NCBI GenBank assembly: GCA_946885925.1
Contig: CAMPHP010000228.1
Coordinates: 1 to 5,974 of the forward strand
Reading direction: 5' to 3'
Origin: an uncultured Litorilinea sp.
GTDB taxonomy: Bacteria > Chloroflexota > Anaerolineae > Caldilineales > Caldilineaceae
DNA: 5,974 bases
Shown: piece by piece, positions 1 to 5,501 of the stretch
Numbering within the stretch: the first letter of the stretch is position 1
Layout: every line of letters starts with the position of its first letter
Program-made: the position numbers and the translations under genes
Notes under the pieces: generated by a model
Databases searched by the model: none
What the model saw: only the letters and a program-made list of their open reading frames with translations
What the model was told of the DNA's origin: nothing

Positions 1-561
1 GCCTGGAACCAGGTCTTGCTTTACGCGCATTTCTGGAATCCAGAACGAATGCAGCACATCTTCGGCCTGCAAGTCGACATAGACGCGCTGATTCACAGGT
101 AGAACGAGTTCTTGAGAGATGATGCCGTTGGGATACTCAAAGCGCCAACTCCACTGGAAGCCAACTGCTTTCACTTCAAGCTCATTGGGTTCGCCCCGCG
201 TGACTGTTGCCAGGGCGTTGATGCCATAAAAGCTGAAGACAACAACGAAGATCAGCGGCACCACCGTCCACACAATCTCTAGGATGGTGTTACCTTCAAA
301 GTGTTCCCCTTCCGAGTCATCACCCGGACGCTGGCGGAAGACGACCATGCTATAGAGCATGAAGACCACGATGAGGGAGAAGAGGAATGCAATGAGCGTG
401 AGATGCCAACCGATTAATGCATCAATGGTCAACGCTTCAATGCTGGCCTGGATCGGTAATGGCATGGCTGCCTTAAGCAGCATATCCATGAGGACGGTCG
501 AAATTGCGACGAGTGCGCCAGCAATAATAAAGTGGCGCTTGTCAGATGCGGACTTGGGCAT
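1..561 (-). CDS. coxB: Cytochrome c oxidase subunit II (CoxB), 3' end cut by window
   Basis: Subunit II of a haem-copper terminal oxidase. It sits in the cytoplasmic membrane, and its extracytoplasmic Cu(A) domain takes electrons from cytochrome c. The visible 187 residues show an N-terminal hydrophobic segment (about 11-29), transmembrane helix 1 (about 49-75), and helix 2 (about 92-118) with the family pattern ILEIVWTVVP including Glu95. The cupredoxin domain then begins with the aromatic electron-entry stretch GFQWSWRFEYP (134-144). HSFWIPEMRVKQDLVPG (171-187) contains the first Cu(A) histidine, H171. The CxExCxxxH part of the Cu(A) site lies beyond base 1, so copper binding cannot be confirmed. 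The start is the ATG at 561, with AGGAG at 574-578, 12 nt upstream, which is slightly long. The rest of the oxidase cluster probably continues outside the window. Confidence 0.95.
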   Translation of the reverse strand, partial: MPKSASDKRHFIIAGALVAISTVLMDMLLKAAMPLPIQASIEALTIDALIGWHLTLIAFLFSLIVVFMLYSMVVFRQRPGDDSEGEHFEGNTILEIVWTVVPLIFVVVFSFYGINALATVTRGEPNELEVKAVGFQWSWRFEYPNGIISQELVLPVNQRVYVDLQAEDVLHSFWIPEMRVKQDLVPG

Positions 562-692
562 ACGGTGTTGCTGCTCCTGTCATAGCGGTAAGAACCCAAT
601 TTAACAGACCGGCTTACCCACACGCGGCAGGCCGATGCAATCTTTGGAAATACTTCTCAAAAAGTACGAACCATTACAGTGGATGTCTGACG

Positions 693-698
693 ATTATA
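693..698 (-). promoter_or_regulatory. Possible -10 element upstream of coxB
   Basis: The minus strand reads TATAAT here, inside the 235-bp gap (562-796) between coxB and the small membrane gene. There is only a poor -35 match (TGCATT) 16 bp upstream, so a separate coxB promoter is possible but weakly supported. Apart from this and the coxB ribosome-binding site at 574-578, I see no gene or clear terminator in the gap, which is AT-rich. Confidence 0.3.
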
Positions 699-796
699 CA
701 ACCAACAGCTAGGCAATGCACATAGCCCACGTTTCAAAATAGCACTTCAAAACAGAATATGCAAAGTGGGAGAGTGTAGCTCTTGGATTATTTTGA

Positions 797-1195
797 TTAG
801 TGATTCATGAGGTTAAGCCACAAGGCATAACTTGCCCACGCTAACCCTGCTGTCATGACAATCGGCAACACAGTCCAGAAAAATTCTGCACTGCGGCTCA
901 AGCGAAAGGACGAGCGATTCTGTCGCGTCTGATGTTGGCGTACGGTAGTATCAGTGGTATTGACCAGCCAGAACTGGATTGCCACAAAGGCGATAAGGAC
1001 TGCCACACTCAGCCATGCCAGCCACTGCCCCATTCTCATCAAGGAGAAGGTGGGTAGCATCGCCTGTGTATCAGGAAGATAACTTATGACGACCCACAGA
1101 ACAGTAACAGCAACAATGGCTAGAGTAAAGAGCCAGGTAAAGAGACGTTGCAACGCGTAACCGCCTATCTCACACGGGAATGACTTGTGCAACAT
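797..1195 (-). CDS. Small membrane protein resembling the CoxB transmembrane hairpin, no Cu(A) domain
   Basis: A 132-residue protein with three hydrophobic helices at about 17-40, 58-79 and 107-126, and a basic, polar loop at about 80-103 (VRQHQTRQNR). I do not recognise a named family. Helix 3 begins SAEFFWTVLPIVMTAG, matching ILEIVWTVVPLIF of the adjacent CoxB at E-x-x-W-T-V-x-P. The helix order (N-terminal hydrophobic segment, helix, basic or acidic loop, EW-containing helix) also matches CoxB residues 11-118. It stops where the cupredoxin domain would start, so it cannot carry Cu(A). It may be an oxidase accessory subunit, assembly factor or diverged CoxB paralogue; this is inference from the motif and position. 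The ATG at 1195 lacks a clear Shine-Dalgarno, but lies about 22 nt from the start site predicted by the promoter at 1224-1252. An internal TTG at residue 15 is an alternative start. Confidence 0.75.
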   Translation of the reverse strand: MLHKSFPCEIGGYALQRLFTWLFTLAIVAVTVLWVVISYLPDTQAMLPTFSLMRMGQWLAWLSVAVLIAFVAIQFWLVNTTDTTVRQHQTRQNRSSFRLSRSAEFFWTVLPIVMTAGLAWASYALWLNLMNH

Positions 1196-1223
1196 GAAAA
1201 GTCAGAGTACACATAGCTGCCGG

Positions 1224-1252
1224 ATTGTACCAAAGTTCACAAGGGCTGTCAA
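1224..1252 (-). promoter_or_regulatory. Sigma-70-type promoter for the minus-strand membrane gene (and perhaps coxB)
   Basis: On the minus strand, TTGACA (1247-1252) is followed after exactly 17 bp by TACAAT (1224-1229). Transcription would start near 1217, leaving a leader of about 22 nt before the ATG at 1195. With no obvious terminator in 562-796, this promoter could also read into coxB. Confidence 0.7.
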
Positions 1253-1316
1253 AACCCTATGGCTGGGGCAGCACACCTATCGTAACACGATTTAGATGTA
1301 AGTAATGTAGGCTTAT

Positions 1317-1331
1317 TTGGAATCATTCTAA
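1317..1331. promoter_or_regulatory. Upstream Fur/PerR-type operator (box 1)
   Basis: TTGGAATCATTCTAA is a 7-1-7 inverted repeat centred on 1324 with one mismatch between halves (TTGGAAT against TTAGAAT). Its sequence is nearly the same as box 2 at 1385-1399. It ends 16 bp before the -35 element of the regulator promoter. Fur-family repressors of the PerR, Zur and Fur classes bind this 15-bp symmetry; the PerR consensus TTATAATnATTATAA is the closest standard form. Confidence 0.75.
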
Positions 1332-1347
1332 TTTGTTTAACTCTCAA

Positions 1348-1375
1348 TTGACACTGGCATAGAATGAGGTATAAT
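1348..1375 (+). promoter_or_regulatory. Sigma-70-type promoter of the Fur-family regulator and ATPase operon
   Basis: Perfect TTGACA (1348-1353) and perfect TATAAT (1370-1375) are separated by 16 bp. The expected start site is near 1382, giving a leader of about 75 nt. The spacer holds an extra half-site-like TAGAATGA (1360-1367). Two operators bracket the promoter, so strong basal strength combined with tight repression is expected. Confidence 0.85.
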
Positions 1376-1384
1376 GAAGTTAAA

Positions 1385-1399
1385 TTAGAATGATTCTAA
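1385..1399. promoter_or_regulatory. Perfect Fur/PerR-type operator overlapping the transcription start (box 2)
   Basis: TTAGAATGATTCTAA is a perfect 7-1-7 palindrome centred on 1392. It lies about +4 to +18 relative to the predicted start near 1382, a position where a bound dimer would block RNA polymerase. The gene immediately downstream encodes a Fur-family protein, so negative autoregulation is the simple reading. Confidence 0.85.
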
Positions 1400-1456
1400 A
1401 TTACTGAGTTATTGGGTAGCTGATTGCCAGAAGCCAGGATGTTAGGTGTAGAAAAA

Positions 1457-1963
1457 ATGGCACAAGAGGAAGTACAAAAACAAGTACAAAAGGAAGTAGC
1501 AGAAAAGCGTGATCTCTATATAAACGCGTTACGCCAAGCCGGTAAGCGCATTACAGAGCAGCGCAGGCTAGTATGCGAATATTTAGCCGAGACAACAACG
1601 CATCCAACGCCTTACCAGCTTTATGAAGATCTTTCTGCCCAGCATCCTGAGATTAGCCGAGCAACGGTGTACAACACGCTCAATGTTCTGCAAGAACTTG
1701 GGGCAATTGTGGAGATCGGTTTTGGTACGGAACACACGCACTATGAGACCGACACCACGCCACACATTAACTTAATTTGCCTGCGCTGCCATGAAATTAC
1801 TGATTATCATGGACCAGCACCCCTGGCAGATGTACAAGCCTCGGTGACAGATGCAGGCAGTTTCTTGCCCCTTGCGGTGCGGGTAGATGTATTGGGCTTC
1901 TGCGAACGTTGCCGTGAGCGCAAGAAGGCCGAGATTCGTGAGCAATGGCTGGCTCGGAAATAG
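1457..1963 (+). CDS. Fur-family metalloregulator, PerR-like
   Basis: A 168-residue DNA-binding repressor, probably dimeric and cytoplasmic. The winged helix spans about 20-88, with SRATVYNTLNVL at 67-78 as the recognition region. Two Cys pairs (C108/C111 and C149/C152) fit the structural Zn site of PerR and Fur. Aligned by eye to B. subtilis PerR, H49, H103 and D116 match H37, H91 and D104, while E97 replaces D85 and N105 replaces H93. Asp at the D104 position favours PerR over Fur. The start chosen is the ATG at 1457, with AGGTG at 1444-1448 (8-nt spacing). A TTG at 1424 and an ATG at 1439 are in frame but have poorer sites. The N-terminal about 18 residues are a charged helical extension built from EVQK-like repeats. 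It is followed at once by the ATPase gene, and both share the promoter with two cognate-looking operators. Sensing of peroxide or iron is inferred. Confidence 0.93.
   Translation: MAQEEVQKQVQKEVAEKRDLYINALRQAGKRITEQRRLVCEYLAETTTHPTPYQLYEDLSAQHPEISRATVYNTLNVLQELGAIVEIGFGTEHTHYETDTTPHINLICLRCHEITDYHGPAPLADVQASVTDAGSFLPLAVRVDVLGFCERCRERKKAEIREQWLARK
1469..1504 (+). repeat. Three tandem 12-bp units inside the regulator gene
   Basis: GAAGTACAAAAA, CAAGTACAAAAG and GAAGTAGCAGAA lie head to tail and in frame. They encode EVQK, QVQK and EVAE near the N-terminus of the Fur-family protein. The third unit has diverged. This looks like a small in-frame tandem expansion that lengthened the N-terminal helix. 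Confidence 0.7.
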
Positions 1964-2043
1964 CTAAAGAGTGCCAACGGATAGCTCTCCAAGCGACGGG
2001 CACACAACGCGCAATAGAGAATGGAAAGTCTGAGGAAGATGTT

Positions 2044-4077
2044 ATGGCGATACAACAGATCGAACGAGCGTCAAGGCAAGCCACCAAGCCGAGCGGCAAC
2101 ATACGCAGTAGCTTTTATCTGTGGCGTGAGAACAAGGAATTATTACTCGCCGGAGTGACCCTGGTGGCGCTCCTGTTTGGGTGGGTTGGTGGATCGTTGA
2201 CCGGAGTGTTACCTGCCTGGGCTGTTACTCTGGCGGCACTCGTCGCCTTTGCCGCGGGTGGTTATTCGGGATTAATGGGGGCGATTGAAGAAGCCAAGCA
2301 GGGCAAGCTAGACATTGACTTCCTGATGATCGCGGCAGCACTGGGCGCGGCGTTGATTGGCGAATGGGAAGAGGGCGCGTTGCTGCTCTTCTTATTTACG
2401 CTAAGTGGCGCGCTAGAAGAGTTTGCAATGGATCGCACGCGCCAGGCGATTGAAGCACTGGCGAATCTGCGACCTGATGTGGCAACGGTGCGCCGCAATG
2501 GGGCAGTGGTGAACTTGCCGACAGACGAGTTGGTTGTGGGTGATGTGGTGCTGGTTTCCCCTGGTGACCGCCTTCCTGTGGATGGTGTGGTAGTCAAGGG
2601 TGAAACAACCATTGACCAAAGTCCGATCACAGGTGAGAGTGTGCCTGTGCATAAGGTCGTGGGGGATCAAGTCTTTGCTGGCACAATCAATGGCGGTGGC
2701 GCGCTGGATGTCGAAGTGACCAAGTCCGCCGCTGAAAGTACCCTCAGCAAAATTATCAAGCTGGTGGCCGAAGCGCGCCAGGATGCAGCGCCGACCCAGC
2801 GATTTATCGACCGCTTTAGCCAGCCCTATACCTATGTGGTAATCGGTGCCACGCTGCTGGCGATTCTGATTCCCTGGATGTTCATGGACGAGCCTTTCAA
2901 TGAGACACTTTACCGAGCCATGACGCTGTTAGTGGTGATGAGCCCCTGTGCATTGATCATTAGCACGCCTGCCAGTGTACTGAGCGCAATTGCCGCCGGT
3001 GCGCGTGCCGGTGTCTTGTTCAAGGGTGGTGCCTACCTTGAAAAGGTGGCAGGTGTCTCGACTGTGGCCTTTGACAAGACAGGGACATTGACCCACGGCA
3101 AGCCTGAAGTGACCAATGTACATCCGTTGAGTGGCTATACGCGCCAGGAACTTTTGCGGCTTGCGGCGAGCGCAGAGCTGCCCAGCGAACACCATATGGG
3201 ACGAGCCATTGTGGAACTAGCACGTGCCGAGGGGATGGATCTAGAGACCCCCGATCACTTCTATGCACTCGCAGGGCATGGCATTCAGGCAACCTTCCGG
3301 CGCGGTGCGCATACGGAAACAATCTATATCGGCAACGATCGCTTATTTCTAAGTGAGAAGATGGATCTTTCACCCGCCATTCGCGTGATCGGTGATGCAC
3401 TCAAGAAACAGGGCAAGACAGCCATGCTGGTGGTGCGGCGCAGTACCGTCGAAGATACCTTGGGAACGTCGCGTGACTGGGAAGCTGTCGGCTATTTGGC
3501 AGTGGCGGACACCGTACGACCTGAAGCCAAGAGTGCTGTGGCAGAACTGCGCAAATTGGGTGTGGATCGCATCGTGATGCTCACGGGTGATAACAAAGAT
3601 GTTGCTCAGGTGATTGCCAAAGAGGTTGGTATAAATGACTACTATGCCGAGTTGCTACCCGAGCAGAAGGTGGAAGCCATTCAACACCTTGTGAGTGAAG
3701 GCAAGACGGCAATGGTAGGTGATGGTGTCAATGATGCCCCTGCCTTGGCAACGGCACATGTAGGGATTGCGATGGGAGCAGGCGGTACGGACGTGGCGTT
3801 GGAGACGGCTGATGTCGTGCTCATGTCCAGCGATCTCTCCAAGTTGCCCTTCATGATGAAGTTGGGGCGACAAGCGGCTCAGATCGTTCGCCAAAATGTG
3901 ATCTTCTCGATTGGGGTAATTGTGACGCTGGTGATATTGACCATCCTCGTCCCCATGATCGTTCCAGGCTTTGTCATGCCCTTACCTCTGGGTGTGGTGG
4001 GACACGAAGGGAGCACGCTGATTGTAGTGCTCAACGGTCTGCGGATGCTGGCGCTACGCCCCGAACGGATGCAATAA
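2044..4077 (+). CDS. P1B-4-type heavy-metal-transporting P-type ATPase (efflux pump)
   Basis: A membrane pump that uses ATP hydrolysis, through an aspartyl-phosphate, to export a transition metal. The 677-residue form has eight predicted helices (about 32-52, 58-79, 92-106, 110-125, 262-282, 289-318, 618-640, 644-668). The A-domain has TGES at 196-199, the P-domain has DKTGT with Asp344 phosphorylated, the N-domain has SEHH at 381-384, and the hinge is GDGVND at 559-564. SPC (300-302) in helix 6 and HEGST (654-658) in helix 8 are the P1B-4 signatures (CoaT, CtpD, PfeT/ZosA). There is no N-terminal CxxC metal-binding domain. The start chosen is the ATG at 2044, with GAGGA at 2032-2036. An in-frame ATG at 1945, overlapping the regulator by 19 nt, would add 33 residues. 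The PerR-like neighbour favours Fe(II); Co or Zn cannot be excluded. Confidence 0.93.
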   Translation: MAIQQIERASRQATKPSGNIRSSFYLWRENKELLLAGVTLVALLFGWVGGSLTGVLPAWAVTLAALVAFAAGGYSGLMGAIEEAKQGKLDIDFLMIAAALGAALIGEWEEGALLLFLFTLSGALEEFAMDRTRQAIEALANLRPDVATVRRNGAVVNLPTDELVVGDVVLVSPGDRLPVDGVVVKGETTIDQSPITGESVPVHKVVGDQVFAGTINGGGALDVEVTKSAAESTLSKIIKLVAEARQDAAPTQRFIDRFSQPYTYVVIGATLLAILIPWMFMDEPFNETLYRAMTLLVVMSPCALIISTPASVLSAIAAGARAGVLFKGGAYLEKVAGVSTVAFDKTGTLTHGKPEVTNVHPLSGYTRQELLRLAASAELPSEHHMGRAIVELARAEGMDLETPDHFYALAGHGIQATFRRGAHTETIYIGNDRLFLSEKMDLSPAIRVIGDALKKQGKTAMLVVRRSTVEDTLGTSRDWEAVGYLAVADTVRPEAKSAVAELRKLGVDRIVMLTGDNKDVAQVIAKEVGINDYYAELLPEQKVEAIQHLVSEGKTAMVGDGVNDAPALATAHVGIAMGAGGTDVALETADVVLMSSDLSKLPFMMKLGRQAAQIVRQNVIFSIGVIVTLVILTILVPMIVPGFVMPLPLGVVGHEGSTLIVVLNGLRMLALRPERMQ

Positions 4078-4125
4078 TCGCTTGTCTGCGTGGAATCTCA
4101 CCGAAGCAAACTATGAGTAGTCTAC

Positions 4126-4175
4126 AACCTTCCTGGAAGCCACCCAAAGTACCCGGCTTCCAGGAAGGTTTTTTT
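4126..4175 (+). terminator. Strong intrinsic terminator after the ATPase gene
   Basis: AACCTTCCTGGAAGCC (4126-4141) pairs perfectly over 16 bp with GGCTTCCAGGAAGGTT (4155-4170) around a 13-nt loop, and runs into seven T residues (4169-4175) on the plus strand. It lies about 50 bp after the ATPase stop and 7 bp before the stop codon of the convergent dehydratase gene. Read from the minus strand the hairpin lacks a following T-tract, so efficient termination is expected mainly for the plus-strand operon. Confidence 0.93.
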
Positions 4176-4182
4176 ATTCCAC

Positions 4183-5388
4183 TTACGGGCGCGCCGGACT
4201 GCCGTCAGGCCAGCGGGTCTGTGTCCAAAATTCTACTTGGTCTTGGCACGGATATTGAGCGGCGAGTTTCTCGTCAATATCAATGCCCAAGCCGGGTTTG
4301 TCATTGGGATACAGATAGCCATTGCGGACTTCAGGAAGTCCTGGGAACATCTCATAGACTAGTTCATTAAAGCGGCACCACTCTTGGATACCAAAGTTGG
4401 GTGCCCACACATCCATGTGCAGGTTGGCTGCATGGCCCACAGGTGAGGTGTCCCCCGGCCCATGCCATGCGGTGCGAACTCCATACATCTGGGCAAAGAG
4501 CGTGACAGCTCGCGCTGGCGTGATCCCACCCATTTGGCTTACATGCATGCGGATAAAGTCAATGAGCCTGCCTTCGACCAAGGGCTGCCATTCAAGGGGG
4601 TTGTTAAAGAGTTCACCCATCGCCAGCGGCGTTGCACATTGTTCACGGATGCGCTCGAACCACTTAATATCTTCAGGGGCCAAGGCATCTTCGAGGAAGA
4701 AGAGCTTGAACGGCTCTACATCTTTGGCAAACTGCACTGCGTCAATCGGCTGGAGTCGCTCATGGATGTCGTGCAGCAGCTCGACTTCCGGGCCTACGTT
4801 GGCGCGGACGTGCTCAATCATATTGAGCATGTTACGCATATAGGCACGCGGGTCATAATACGCGCCATCGGGCGCACCCTCTGGCTTGGGGAACGCGTCT
4901 AGCTTGCCACCATAACCACCCATTTGGATACGAATGTAGCGATAGCCCTGCTCCTGATACTTGCGGACGTTGTCTACCACCTCTTCTGGTGTGCGTCCAT
5001 CTGCATGGGCATAGACCGCAGCCGCCTCGCGACATTTACCGCCCAAGAGTTCATAGACGGGCATGTTAGCGAGCTTGCCCTTGATGTCCCACAACGCCTG
5101 GTCGATGCCGGAGATAGCGTTATTGAGAACAGGGCCATTGCGCCAGTAGGAGTGGACAGCCGCCATGCGATAGAACTCTTCGATGCGAGAGACATCACGT
5201 CCAATCGCAAAGGGCTTGAGATGCTTCTCGATGGCCGTATGCACCGCATGGAAGCGCTGGGTAAAGGTGGCACAACCTAGCCCGTAAAGTCCAGGCTCAG
5301 AGGTGAGCACCTTGACGATGATCAGCCGCGACCCTTGGGGCTGGGTGAGAATGGTTTGAACATCGGTAATGGTAATCGGTTTTGCCAT
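4183..5388 (-). CDS. manD: Enolase-superfamily sugar-acid dehydratase, ManD/RspA subgroup
   Basis: A complete 401-residue cytosolic enzyme; members of this subgroup dehydrate D-mannonate or D-gluconate to 2-keto-3-deoxygluconate, and some have little activity. The N-terminal capping domain (about 1-120) precedes the barrel. Mg2+ ligands are D207 (in LLHDIHERL), E233 (FFLEDA) and E259 (MGELFNN). H209 and H309 (in WHGPGDTSPVGHA) are the expected catalytic residues, and E336 lies in GIQEW. These sit three residues below the numbering of the Novosphingobium ManD (D210, E236, E262, H212, H312), and the length agrees with the family. Pro311 replaces the Ala typical of efficient mannonate dehydratases, so substrate and rate are uncertain and the symbol denotes the subgroup only. 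The ATG at 5388 has AAGGA at 5395-5399, 6 nt away; a second copy of AAATCCTTG lies 10 bp upstream. The gene is preceded by a Nudix gene on the same strand. Confidence 0.92.
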   Translation of the reverse strand: MAKPITITDVQTILTQPQGSRLIIVKVLTSEPGLYGLGCATFTQRFHAVHTAIEKHLKPFAIGRDVSRIEEFYRMAAVHSYWRNGPVLNNAISGIDQALWDIKGKLANMPVYELLGGKCREAAAVYAHADGRTPEEVVDNVRKYQEQGYRYIRIQMGGYGGKLDAFPKPEGAPDGAYYDPRAYMRNMLNMIEHVRANVGPEVELLHDIHERLQPIDAVQFAKDVEPFKLFFLEDALAPEDIKWFERIREQCATPLAMGELFNNPLEWQPLVEGRLIDFIRMHVSQMGGITPARAVTLFAQMYGVRTAWHGPGDTSPVGHAANLHMDVWAPNFGIQEWCRFNELVYEMFPGLPEVRNGYLYPNDKPGLGIDIDEKLAAQYPCQDQVEFWTQTRWPDGSPARP

Positions 5389-5448
5389 AGTAAATCCTTG
5401 AAAATCCTTGTGTTGCTTGGTGCTAATGCTTAAAGTTTATGCCCATCA

Positions 5449-5468
5449 AGAACCATGTGACAGGTTCT
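5449..5468 (-). repeat. Short inverted repeat between the Nudix and dehydratase genes
   Basis: AGAACC (5449-5454) and GGTTCT (5463-5468) form 6-bp arms around an 8-nt centre. There is no T-tract on the minus strand, so termination is unlikely. It could be an operator for the dehydratase gene or simply chance. The remainder of the 113-bp gap (5389-5501) shows no convincing -35/-10 pair. Confidence 0.3.
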
Positions 5469-5501
5469 CGTTGAGCGTCGGGAGCGATAAAGAAGTGCAA
5501 G

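Noticed and set aside
359..604. Plus-strand 81-codon open frame
   Set aside because: It lies antisense to the well-supported coxB membrane region and its product has no recognisable features.
1317..1331. Box 1 as an operator for the minus-strand membrane gene
   Set aside because: It lies about 65 bp upstream of that gene's -35 element, too far for simple repression; it fits the plus-strand promoter better.
1424..1456. TTG start (1424) or ATG (1439) extending the Fur-family protein by 11 or 6 residues
   Set aside because: Neither has a well-spaced Shine-Dalgarno, whereas the ATG at 1457 has AGGTG 8 nt upstream.
2262..3400. Several minus-strand open frames of 85-126 codons
   Set aside because: They are shadows of the ATPase gene, low in complexity and without domain signals.
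4113..4370. Plus-strand open frame starting just before the terminator
   Set aside because: It runs through the terminator hairpin and then antisense to the dehydratase; composition and position fit a chance frame.
4397..4902. Two overlapping plus-strand open frames of about 147 codons
   Set aside because: Both are antisense to the conserved barrel domain of the ManD-subgroup gene, whose motifs are intact.
5449..5468. Terminator for the Nudix gene
   Set aside because: The 6-bp stem with an 8-nt loop has no T-tract on the minus strand; kept only as an inverted repeat.
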